This document shows, one piece after another, positions 32,952-40,656 of a stretch of DNA of 40,866 nt (the stretch's first letter is position 1; every line of letters begins with the position of its first letter). The DNA lies in assembly GCA_024762675.1 (NCBI GenBank), contig JANTGZ010000011.1, forward strand, positions 1-40,866, in the 5' to 3' direction. Source of the DNA: Thermodesulfobacteriota bacterium. Its GTDB lineage: Bacteria > Desulfobacterota > Anaeroferrophillalia > Anaeroferrophillales > Tharpellaceae. A program made the position numbers and the translations under genes. The notes under the pieces were generated by a model. The model was given only the letters and a program-made list of their open reading frames with translations. It did no database searches and was not told where the DNA came from.

Positions 32952-34415
32952 CTATTTAGCAATTGTAAGCGCTGGATCAAATTTCCCAGAAACTATTGGT
33001 GACTGTGCGTTTTTTGTTGCCCTTCTTACTTGTTCGGAAAGATATAGACTGAGTTCTCCAAGATTCACAGTTCCATCTCCACTAAAATCAGCATTTCCTT
33101 TCAGCCCACTCAAAAGGTAGTGCGTAAAGACACCGTGGCCTCCTCCCCAGTCCCTGCTTTCCTGAGAATATTGGTTGTCTGCAGATGCACTGAAAATTGC
33201 AATTCCATCAGATAACTGTCCTAATCTTTGAATACTGGAACTAATAGGGTTTATTTTTATTCCTCGACTAGCTCTACGAGCAATATCAAAAGATTGGCCA
33301 ACACCTCCGGCATGACATGCGTCGGCTATAACGACGACTTTTCTAGCCTTAATGAAACGCTTTAGGGCAGTCTCAATATCCCACATGGGGAAACCTGTAC
33401 TGGCAATAGAAGAGTAGTTTGTATCATATGGTAGTAAAAAAAGATTTTCTGGAGAATCTGGGGATTCGGGTGAGCCGTGACCGGCAAAATAGATAATCAC
33501 CATATCCTCTTCGAGAGCCTGTTTTAGCCACTCATAAAGTGCACTCTTAATATTTTTTCCGCTGGCATCCTGATCCACAAGGAGTTTTACGTGGGAGGGT
33601 GAGTATCTTCCACCTCCAGCGGAAATTAACCAGTCATAAAAGGTTTGAGCATCCTTATTTGCGTAGCGAAGTGATGGAATTCTATTGTCTTGATACTCAG
33701 AAATACCAATGATGACAGCAAACCTCTGTCCTTCTGATATCCCAGATGGGGTGTACGTAACCATTGGTTTTGTATTATTAGTCGCGATTTTTACTGGTTT
33801 GACTGGTGGAGTGAGAGATGAAGAATATTTATCCTCGATCTTCTCACGATAAGCCGAGGTGATGAACACCGGCTCGGCCGGAACATCTCGGTAGTGACCT
33901 TTGGTCGTGGTTTTGACCCCGGCTATCTTGTCGATGACGCTGAATCCTTTGACAACCTTAGCGAAGACGGCGTAACCGAAGTCGCGGCTGCCGTGGTCGA
34001 GATTACTGTTGTTTTTCAGATTGATAAAGAACTGGCTGGTCGCACTGTTGATCTGCGATGTACGGGCCATTGAGAGGGTAGCCCTTAAATTGCGCAGGCC
34101 ATTATCCGCTTCATTTTTGATTGGAGCATTATTATTCTTTTTATTCATTTCGGCATCAAAACCTCCGCCTTGGAGGACAAAACCCGGAATGACACGATGA
34201 AAAATGGTGCCGTTGTAGAACCCGGCATCGACATAATCCAGGAAATTTTTCACAGTGATCGGAGCCTTTTCAGGGTAGAGTTCAATTACCATGGTTCCCA
34301 TGCTGGTTTCCATGACCACCCGGGGATTGTCGTCCGTCGCCTCGGAAACCGTCGGCAGCCCCGTTGAAAAAGCCATAAAAAGTCCACTCAATAATAAAAG
34401 TTTCATTGCCAGCAT
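32952..34415 (-). CDS. Exported cyclophilin (PPIase)-caspase fusion protein
   Basis: 487 residues from the ATG at 34415 (GGGAG seven bases upstream). A signal peptide (MKLLLLSGLFMAFSTGLPTVSEA) leads to a cyclophilin domain (31-189) with catalytic-type FHRVIPGF, SQFFINL and DFGYAVFAKVVKG. A Thr/Pro/Lys linker follows (about 195-225), then a C14 caspase-like domain starting RFAVIIGISEYQD, with H313 in YFAGHGSPE and C367 in ADACHAGG, so the dyad looks intact. Near the end DFSGDGTVNLGE (443-454) resembles a calcium or dockerin-type loop. Cyclophilins isomerise prolyl bonds; caspase-like proteases cut after Arg, Lys or Asp. This fusion is unusual. The caspase half is visibly more AT-rich than the cyclophilin half. 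Confidence 0.9.
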   Translation of the reverse strand: MLAMKLLLLSGLFMAFSTGLPTVSEATDDNPRVVMETSMGTMVIELYPEKAPITVKNFLDYVDAGFYNGTIFHRVIPGFVLQGGGFDAEMNKKNNNAPIKNEADNGLRNLRATLSMARTSQINSATSQFFINLKNNSNLDHGSRDFGYAVFAKVVKGFSVIDKIAGVKTTTKGHYRDVPAEPVFITSAYREKIEDKYSSSLTPPVKPVKIATNNTKPMVTYTPSGISEGQRFAVIIGISEYQDNRIPSLRYANKDAQTFYDWLISAGGGRYSPSHVKLLVDQDASGKNIKSALYEWLKQALEEDMVIIYFAGHGSPESPDSPENLFLLPYDTNYSSIASTGFPMWDIETALKRFIKARKVVVIADACHAGGVGQSFDIARRASRGIKINPISSSIQRLGQLSDGIAIFSASADNQYSQESRDWGGGHGVFTHYLLSGLKGNADFSGDGTVNLGELSLYLSEQVRRATKNAQSPIVSGKFDPALTIAK

Positions 34416-34428
34416 AAATTCTCTCCCT

Positions 34429-34707
34429 TTAAATCCATTTTTGCAGGGCGGCAATAATCTTGCCGGCCTGTTCCCTGTTTGAAATGTTGAATTTCGACTG
34501 CGGCATATAGTTGCCTTTTACCTTGCGGTAGCGGCGAATTGTAAACATATCTTTGCCGAAATCCTCTATTTTTTTATCCCACTGCTGGTAGCGAAAGACA
34601 ATTGTCGTCCAGGCTCCTCGGGTTAAGACCTCCTTGTCAAGTTCTTTGACGATGAGCTGGCCATCCTCTTCATAGTTTAAGCTAATCTCATCAATCGTTT
34701 CAGCCAT
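34429..34707 (-). CDS. Small PC4-like protein, family uncertain
   Basis: 92 residues from ATG 34707, which has AGGAG seven bases upstream; the longer frame has no such site. The sequence VLTRGAWTTIVFRYQQWDKKIEDFGKDMFTIRRYRKVKGNYMPQSKFNIS looks like a curved beta-sheet followed by one helix, as in PC4/YdbC single-stranded DNA-binding folds, but I could not confirm that family. It ends 13 bases before the cyclophilin-caspase start, whose ribosome site lies just past this stop, so the two are co-transcribed. No membrane segment or cysteine. The function is unknown. Confidence 0.55.
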   Translation of the reverse strand: MAETIDEISLNYEEDGQLIVKELDKEVLTRGAWTTIVFRYQQWDKKIEDFGKDMFTIRRYRKVKGNYMPQSKFNISNREQAGKIIAALQKWI

Positions 34708-34842
34708 CGATTTACTCCTGTTATTTGCGCTGCTTTCGGGTTCACGCGACAGTAAACCGCCGCTCTTATTAACACTTACTATTAAATCATTTCTAACGTT
34801 TTCAAAATTAATTTGTTTTTTACGCCACTTTGACTTGCTTTT

Positions 34843-34860
34843 ACTGACCACTGACCACTG
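34843..34860. repeat. Heptamer tandem repeat after phoH
   Basis: ACTGACC occurs twice in tandem and is followed by ACTG, ending two bases before the phoH stop codon. It lies in the 155-base gap before the PC4-like gene. Confidence 0.8.
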
Positions 34861-34862
34861 TT

Positions 34863-36200
34863 TTACAGCAAATTGCTGGCCAGATCAGCCAGTTCCGAGC
34901 GTTCCCCTTTCTCAAGATTGATATGGGCGTAGAGATTTTCTCCCTGCATCTTGGCGATGATATGGCTCAAACCGTTTGAATGGCTGTCGAGATAGGGGTG
35001 GTCGATTTGAAAGATGTCTCCGGTAAAGATGATCTTGGTATTTTCGCCGGCTCGAGTGACGATCGTCTTGACTTCGTGCGGGGTCAGATTCTGGGCTTCA
35101 TCAACAATAAAGAAGATCTTTACCAGGCTGCGGCCGCGGATGTAGGATAGGGCCGAGATGACCAGTTTTTCATCCTCTAGAAGATCTCTGAAATGGGGCG
35201 CATTCTTGCCCTCCCGGTTTTGAGACTGAATGACGCCGAGATTATCGAAAAGAGGTTGCGTGTAGGGTGATATCTTGGAACTGATATCGCCGGGCAGATA
35301 ACCGATATCTTTGTTGCTTAAAGGGACAATCGGGCGGGCCAGATAGATCTGGCGGTAGAGGTTGCGCTGTTCAAGACCGGCGGCCAGGGCGAGCAGAGTC
35401 TTGCCGGTTCCGGCTTTGCCTGAGATCGTTACCAGGGCTATCTCGGGGTTGAGCAGGGCATCTAAGGCAAAGATCTGTTCAGCGTTGCGCGGGACGATCC
35501 CTGAGACCGCTCTTTTTTCGACCTTGTTGATTGTCTTCTGGTTGCCGTTATAGGTAGCCAGGGCCGATTTGTTGGCGGAGCGCAAAATCATGTATTCGTT
35601 GGGTTTCAGGGGCTTATTTAAGGGGATTTCGGCAAGGCTGAGATCCCCTTCATCAGAGTAGATTTTGTCAATGAGCTCATCGGCAACTTCTTCGATTTCC
35701 CGGGTGCCGGTGTAGAGGGTCTTGAGATCCTTGATATGGTCACTGGTGTAATCTTCGGCCAGCAGGCCAACCGCTTTGGCCTTCATGCGCAGGTTAACAT
35801 CTTTGGTCACCAGGATGACCTTCAGGTTCTGGTTCTGCCGGGTGATGATGAAGGCGAGATTGAGGATGTGGTGATCTTTCTTGAGTGGGCTGAAGCTCGC
35901 TTTAATTTCGGGAGCCATCTCTTCATCAAGGCGGATACTGATTTTGCCGAGGCCGGGGCCGATCCTTATTCCACTGTTAAAAATGGCGTCGCCGCAAAGT
36001 TCATCCAGGGTTCTGACAAACTTACGAGCATGATAGTTGATGATCTCGTTGCCGCGTTTGAAATTGTCGAGTTCTTCGAGAACCGTAATCGGAATAATTA
36101 TATCATTGTCGTCAAAGTGGCGTAGCGAGTCGCTGTCATGCAGGATAACGTTGGTATCAAGAACGAATATCTTTTTTTCTTGAGACTTGGTCTCTACCAT
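34863..36200 (-). CDS. PIN-PhoH fusion protein (PhoH2 type)
   Basis: About 445 residues. The N-terminal PIN domain shows KIFVLDTNVILHDSDSL and ITVLEELDNFKRG with the expected acidic residues for a metal-dependent RNase. The C-terminal PhoH ATPase has Walker A GKAGTGKTLLALA and Walker B FIVDEAQNLTPHEVK. Known PIN-PhoH (PhoH2) proteins are ATP-dependent RNA helicase/ribonucleases linked to toxin-antitoxin-like or stress RNA handling. The start is one of three adjacent codons (GTG-ATG-ATG); ATG 36200 gives the best spacing to AAGGAG. No antitoxin-like gene is directly upstream. Heptamer repeats flank the gene on both sides. Confidence 0.92.
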   Translation of the reverse strand: MVETKSQEKKIFVLDTNVILHDSDSLRHFDDNDIIIPITVLEELDNFKRGNEIINYHARKFVRTLDELCGDAIFNSGIRIGPGLGKISIRLDEEMAPEIKASFSPLKKDHHILNLAFIITRQNQNLKVILVTKDVNLRMKAKAVGLLAEDYTSDHIKDLKTLYTGTREIEEVADELIDKIYSDEGDLSLAEIPLNKPLKPNEYMILRSANKSALATYNGNQKTINKVEKRAVSGIVPRNAEQIFALDALLNPEIALVTISGKAGTGKTLLALAAGLEQRNLYRQIYLARPIVPLSNKDIGYLPGDISSKISPYTQPLFDNLGVIQSQNREGKNAPHFRDLLEDEKLVISALSYIRGRSLVKIFFIVDEAQNLTPHEVKTIVTRAGENTKIIFTGDIFQIDHPYLDSHSNGLSHIIAKMQGENLYAHINLEKGERSELADLASNLL

Positions 36201-36233
36201 CATCACTCCTTCAAGAAAGTCTGGATTTCAAGT

Positions 36234-36266
36234 GAATTATGAACTCTGAACTCCGAACTCTGAACC
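36234..36266. repeat. Heptamer tandem repeat before phoH
   Basis: GAACTCT, GAACTCC, GAACTCT follow one another at 36241-36261, with related units (GAATTAT and GAACCGG) on each side. It sits between phoH and the rhomboid gene. Confidence 0.85.
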
Positions 36267-36273
36267 GGAGTCA

Positions 36274-36828
36274 TCACTTTTTACGGCCTCTTATAAGGCC
36301 GTAAAAGGCACCCACCACCCCGCCGGTAAGATGGGCAAATTGAGAAATATTATCTTTGCCCAGTGAGCCGTACAACTCATTGCCGAGATAGAGGATGGCT
36401 ACCAGGATCAGGGTTAATGGGATTTCGCCGGCCCGAATATTGGCACAGGAACTCAACAGAATCAGCATAAATACGATACCGCTGGCCCCGAGCAGACCGG
36501 TGTTGAAAAAGAGGGCGTTGAGCAGGGCTGTAAGCAGAGCGGTTATCAGAATCATCTCCAACATGAGACCGGAACCGAATTTTTCCTCATTGATTGGGCC
36601 GATCAGGAGTAGCAGAGAGAGGTTGGCACTTAAATGAGCGAAGCTGCCATGGCCAAAAATATAGGTGAAAAATTGGATGTAGTGGAGCGGCGATGAACTG
36701 TGTAGGCCCGGATATGCGGTAAAGAAGGTCTGTGTGGTCGCACCATTGGTAAGTTGGTGGGCCCCCATGGCGGCACAGCACATAAGTGCCAGAGTCAGGG
36801 TGACCGGGGCATTATAACGAATTTTCAT
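36274..36828 (-). CDS. Rhomboid-family intramembrane serine protease
   Basis: 184 residues from ATG 36828; the open frame extends 43 residues further up but that part is polar and unlikely. About six membrane helices. The catalytic Ser116 is in GASGIVFML and His166 in QFAHLTGGVVGA, with HLSANLSLLLLIGP (N69) and the EEKFGS segment typical of the family. It would cleave membrane helices of substrate proteins. No substrate is obvious nearby; the divergent neighbour is gspE. The ribosome site is weak. Confidence 0.9.
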   Translation of the reverse strand: MKIRYNAPVTLTLALMCCAAMGAHQLTNGATTQTFFTAYPGLHSSSPLHYIQFFTYIFGHGSFAHLSANLSLLLLIGPINEEKFGSGLMLEMILITALLTALLNALFFNTGLLGASGIVFMLILLSSCANIRAGEIPLTLILVAILYLGNELYGSLGKDNISQFAHLTGGVVGAFYGLIRGRKK

Positions 36829-36970
36829 GATCGTTAAAATAGGGGTTGGAGTAAACCTTGTCAAGAGGATTTTCCCCGCGTCTTGATTTTCCTCTAACAT
36901 GGAACCAAACTTATTTTGTCGGCTTCTTTGAAGGCGACTTGCTTGACGATCTCTCATCTTTGGGTGTATG

Positions 36971-37006
36971 GATGGTTTATCTGATGGTTTATCTGATGGT
37001 TTATCT
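36971..37006. repeat. Triple 12-base tandem repeat upstream of gspE
   Basis: GATGGTTTATCT is repeated three times without mismatch. It lies 24 bases before the gspE start I prefer; read in the gspE frame it would add Asp-Gly-Leu-Ser three times to a longer N-terminus beginning at ATG 36968. Confidence 0.9.
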
Positions 37007-37030
37007 GAACTGCTTGCTACAGGAGAGTTA

Positions 37031-38848
37031 ATGAAAAATGAAAGCGTGGCAAACTTCGCCGCACATTGTCAGAATGGCCGACGCCTGGAACTTGATTTTC
37101 TCTTGCAGGAGCTGCAGCGAGATGGATTGATTGGGGTTGATGACGTCGAGCGTTGTCGGCGTTCGGCCCAAATCAAAAGACGGGCACCGCTACAACCTCT
37201 GGTTTTGATCGGAGCAATGAAAATTGAGGATCGGCGTTCGCCGGGCGGGGTGATTTCACTTGAATCTCTGACCTCCTGGCTGGCCGCCAAATCCGGCCTC
37301 TCATATCAGCAAATCGATCCTTTAAAACTTGAGGTCCACGCCATTACCGGTCTCAACCTTCCTATGGCCTACCTTGAACGTTTCAATATAATGCCGGTTA
37401 AAGTGACAAACGATCGGGTGGTAATGGCGACGTCTGAACCCTTCGTTGATGAATGGGTTAAAGAGCTTAGCCAGGTCTTAAAGAAAAAGGTTGAGCGGGT
37501 GATTGCCAATTCTGTCGATATCCAGCGGTACCGGCAAGAGTTTTTTGCACTGGCCGAATCGGTTAAGGGTGCCAGCGATGGCCGGGTCAGCCCTTCACAG
37601 ATCTCAGATTTTGAACAGTTGGTGACCTTGGGCCGGGCCGGTCGGCTTGATGCCAGTGATCAGCACATTGTTCATATTGTTGATTGGTTGTTGCAGTATG
37701 CCTTTAACCAGAGAGCCAGTGACATCCATCTCGAACCCCGGCGCGAGAGCGCCAATATTCGTTTCCGTATCGATGGTGTTCTCCACCATATTTACCAGGT
37801 GCCGCAGAATGTGATGAATGCGGTGACCAGCCGTATTAAAGTTTTGGGGCGCATGGATGTTGCCGAAAAGCGCCGTCCTCAGGATGGCCGCTTAAAGACC
37901 GTTACCCCGAATGGTGATGAGGTTGAGTTGCGCCTTTCGACGATGCCGACCACTTTTGGTGAAAAACTGGTGATGCGTATATTCGACCCCGAAGCCTTGA
38001 AGAAATCTTTTCAGGAACTTGGTTTCAGTGATGAAGAGTTAAAAACCTGGCGGGGCATGGTCGAGCGGCCGCACGGTATTATCCTGGTTACCGGCCCGAC
38101 CGGTTCGGGGAAAACCACAACTCTCTACTCTACCTTGAAACATCTCGCCCGTCCCGAACTCAATGTCTGTACAGTCGAAGATCCAATTGAGATCGTCGAC
38201 CCCAAACTTAACCAGATGCAGGTCCAGCCCGCCATCGATGTCACTTTTGCCAGTGGAGTTCGCACCCTTTTGCGCCAGGACCCCGATATCATCATGGTTG
38301 GTGAGATCCGCGATCTTGAAACCGCAGAGATTGCTGTTCAAGCCTCCTTGACCGGGCACCTCGTGCTCTCAACCCTGCATACCAACGACTCCGCAACTGC
38401 GGTTACTCGCCTTCTTGACCTGGGGGTCTCCGATTTCTTAATTCAGGCGACTCTGCTCGGGGTTACAGCTCAGCGCCTGGTTCGAACTCTCTGCCCTTTT
38501 TGCAAAAAACCCGGCCCCGTAGAGGAGCGCATCTGGCAACTTTTGACAGCGCCCTGGAAGATCAAGCCGCCGGAGAATATCTACCAGGCCGTCGGTTGTT
38601 CCGAATGTCGTCGTACCGGCTATCTCGGTCGCAGCGCTATCTTTGAGATAATGCTGGTTACCCCTGAACTCTCAGAACTGATTAACTCATCCATAACTCT
38701 CGAAGCTTTGCGCCGCCGATCGATAGATGACGGCATGCGCCCCTTGCGTTTAAGTGGAGCCAACGCTGTGGTTGCTGGTCTTACCACCCCCGAGGAGGTC
38801 TTTAAGGTCGCTCCGCCACCGCGTAACCTGGAGAATCTGAAGAGCTGA
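37031..38848 (+). CDS. Type II secretion/type IV pilus assembly ATPase (GspE/PilB family)
   Basis: 605 residues from ATG 37031, which has AGGAG five bases upstream. An N-terminal MshEN-like domain (about 70-160) is followed by the N2 and catalytic domains: Walker A GPTGSGKTTTLYS, the Asp box QDPDIIMVGEIRDLETAE, the His box TGHLVLSTLHTND, and the zinc tetracysteine CPFC...CSEC. It is a hexameric motor that drives pseudopilus or pilus assembly at the inner membrane. No other gsp or pil gene is in the window, so the subsystem cannot be fixed. The divergent rhomboid gene is 200 bases away. Confidence 0.9.
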   Translation: MKNESVANFAAHCQNGRRLELDFLLQELQRDGLIGVDDVERCRRSAQIKRRAPLQPLVLIGAMKIEDRRSPGGVISLESLTSWLAAKSGLSYQQIDPLKLEVHAITGLNLPMAYLERFNIMPVKVTNDRVVMATSEPFVDEWVKELSQVLKKKVERVIANSVDIQRYRQEFFALAESVKGASDGRVSPSQISDFEQLVTLGRAGRLDASDQHIVHIVDWLLQYAFNQRASDIHLEPRRESANIRFRIDGVLHHIYQVPQNVMNAVTSRIKVLGRMDVAEKRRPQDGRLKTVTPNGDEVELRLSTMPTTFGEKLVMRIFDPEALKKSFQELGFSDEELKTWRGMVERPHGIILVTGPTGSGKTTTLYSTLKHLARPELNVCTVEDPIEIVDPKLNQMQVQPAIDVTFASGVRTLLRQDPDIIMVGEIRDLETAEIAVQASLTGHLVLSTLHTNDSATAVTRLLDLGVSDFLIQATLLGVTAQRLVRTLCPFCKKPGPVEERIWQLLTAPWKIKPPENIYQAVGCSECRRTGYLGRSAIFEIMLVTPELSELINSSITLEALRRRSIDDGMRPLRLSGANAVVAGLTTPEEVFKVAPPPRNLENLKS

Positions 38849-38857
38849 TACCCACGC

Positions 38858-38886
38858 TTGACAAACCAGACTGGAAAATATATATC
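38858..38886 (+). promoter_or_regulatory. Sigma-70 promoter for the small secreted protein
   Basis: A perfect TTGACA, 17 bases, TATATC, followed by a leader of about 50 bases ending AAAAAGGAG before the ATG. It begins ten bases after the gspE stop. Confidence 0.7.
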
Positions 38887-38937
38887 ATAGCGATCGGAAC
38901 TATTACTGATAACGTTTCAACGAAAAAGGAGTTTGCC

Positions 38938-39429
38938 ATGTTCAGGAAAATCTCGTCTCCATCATCTTTAGTACTGTTATTAGTCGCTCTTTTTTTATTT
39001 GCAACGACTACCACTGTCTTTGCCGAAAAGAGGGGTAGTGATCTTCGCCAGGCGCCATCACCTAATGGTTATGTCCAGCGTTGTGAGGTGCCGTACTGCA
39101 TAAGTGACTATGGTTTCGAAACAGGCCTTCATATCGTTGCCGACTGGACAGATGATGTGAGTATTACTTTTCGGTTTTTTAACGGGGGCACAACTTATGA
39201 TACTAATACTGTAACCATCGGCCCGGAAGGGTGGACAGGCTATGCCAGCAGTCTTTTGTCGCCAGGGGTTTCGTTGCGCTATCCCACCCTGATTTATGCA
39301 TATTGGAATGATCCCGGGGAAGGTTATGAAGGCGAGCTCTTCTGGATAACTCAGTTTATCTTTACCAATTCAGGATTCAGTCACCAGACCTTTACTTCAC
39401 ACACCTATGGTGAATTAGTCTTGTATTAG
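38938..39429 (+). CDS. Small secreted protein of unknown family
   Basis: 163 residues with a clear signal peptide ending TTTTVFA, giving a mature protein of about 134. It is beta-rich with many Tyr, Trp, Phe, Gly and Thr; one Cys pair (C49 and C54) could form a disulfide. Features such as FRFFNGGTTYDTNTVTIGPEGW suggest an extracellular beta-sandwich. I recognise no family. It has its own promoter, a good ribosome site and its own terminator, so it is a free-standing transcript. Confidence 0.75.
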   Translation: MFRKISSPSSLVLLLVALFLFATTTTVFAEKRGSDLRQAPSPNGYVQRCEVPYCISDYGFETGLHIVADWTDDVSITFRFFNGGTTYDTNTVTIGPEGWTGYASSLLSPGVSLRYPTLIYAYWNDPGEGYEGELFWITQFIFTNSGFSHQTFTSHTYGELVLY

Positions 39430-39443
39430 ACGCTTAACCTGTT

Positions 39444-39493
39444 AAAAAAAAGGCGTATCACTGGTTTTGAAATCAGTGATACGCCTTTTTTTT
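39444..39493. terminator. Bidirectional terminator between the secreted protein and the MFS gene
   Basis: AAAAAAAAGGCGTATCACTG and CAGTGATACGCCTTTTTTTT form a 20-base perfect stem with a ten-base loop, with T-runs on both strands. Confidence 0.92.
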
Positions 39494-39510
39494 TCTTGAC
39501 TTAGATTGGG

Positions 39511-40656
39511 TCAGTTATCGGGACTCTTTTTAAAGTTGACTAACTGGCTGGCAAACAGGGATAAGAGGCTCATGGCGGCGCCGGCCAGAAAAACCAGACG
39601 ATAGTCGATCATCCAGATCAGGCCACCGATGGCCGGTAGGACGACTGCTGAGATATGGTTAATGGTAAAGCCCACTGCCATGGTCGATGCAATATCCTCG
39701 GGGGCCCCAATTTTTTGAAAGTAGGTCCGGATGGCAATGGCAAAATTAAAAAAGATATGATCGAGAATATAGAGGATGGCAATGCCCGCTTTGTTCTGTA
39801 CCAGAGCATAGCCAATGAAGATCAGGACCAGGCTTCCGTATTCCAGCGAAAGAATCCTCCTTTCACCAAAGTGAATTATGGCTTTGCCGATCAAGGGGCT
39901 CAGATAAAAATTTATGATGTTGTTGAGTAGGAAGAGAACGGCAATCTCGCGAACCGAAAAGTGAAAATTTTTCACCATCAGAAAAACTGCAAAAGCGATA
40001 AATATCTGCCGGCGGGCACCCGACATAAAGGTTAAAAAATAGAAAAGCCAATATTTTTTCTTAAATACCATCTTTTTGTGTTGGGGGGCTAAGCTCTGAT
40101 CCACTGGTTGCTGCAAGAAACCCCATGCTCCCATCAAACCGATAAGGCCGCCGATAATCAGGTAAATGTGTTGGTAGCTGAAAAAGGGTTGAGCGACAAA
40201 GATGAAGATGCCGACCATAATATTTGAGGCTGCGGCATAGCGTCGCTGGCTGCCGAAAACCAATGGTGATTTATATTTGTCGAAATATTGTAAAGTCAGT
40301 GACTGATTGGTTGTTTCATAATAATGGAAGCCGGAACTCATGATCAGAGTCGTAAAAATCAGCCCGCCATAGCTTGGAAAGAGACCGGTTGCAGCCACCC
40401 CTGTTCCTAAAAATAGTATTGAGAGAGCCGAAAGATGGTGTTCTTTTATGAAGAGGATAAAGTAGACCGTCAGCAGGGCAAGAAAACCGGGAATCTCCCT
40501 GACTGATTGGATAATGCCTACCTGAGCCCCATCGATTCCGGCCATCTCAACGGCGAAGTTATTGAAAAGCGTTCGCCAGGCCTGTAGTCCTACGGTTGAA
40601 GCGATCGTCAGGACGATCAGATAACGGTACATGGGGTTAATTGAAATGTTTTTCAT
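39511..40656 (-). CDS. Major facilitator superfamily transporter
   Basis: 381 residues from ATG 40656; the frame is open 49 residues further but that part is polar and unlike a transporter N-terminus. About twelve membrane helices in two halves, with a short basic loop in the middle (about QHKKMVFKKKYW). The helix-2/3 region reads VGIIQSVREIPGFLALL, a form of the MFS motif. No substrate-specific motif is recognised. The last 200 bases of the window upstream of it hold no gene. Confidence 0.82.
   Translation of the reverse strand: MKNISINPMYRYLIVLTIASTVGLQAWRTLFNNFAVEMAGIDGAQVGIIQSVREIPGFLALLTVYFILFIKEHHLSALSILFLGTGVAATGLFPSYGGLIFTTLIMSSGFHYYETTNQSLTLQYFDKYKSPLVFGSQRRYAAASNIMVGIFIFVAQPFFSYQHIYLIIGGLIGLMGAWGFLQQPVDQSLAPQHKKMVFKKKYWLFYFLTFMSGARRQIFIAFAVFLMVKNFHFSVREIAVLFLLNNIINFYLSPLIGKAIIHFGERRILSLEYGSLVLIFIGYALVQNKAGIAILYILDHIFFNFAIAIRTYFQKIGAPEDIASTMAVGFTINHISAVVLPAIGGLIWMIDYRLVFLAGAAMSLLSLFASQLVNFKKSPDN

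Noticed and set aside
36968-37030. GspE start at ATG 36968
   Set aside because: The ATG at 37031 has AGGAG at ideal spacing; the earlier ATG has none and would translate the tandem repeat. It cannot be fully excluded.
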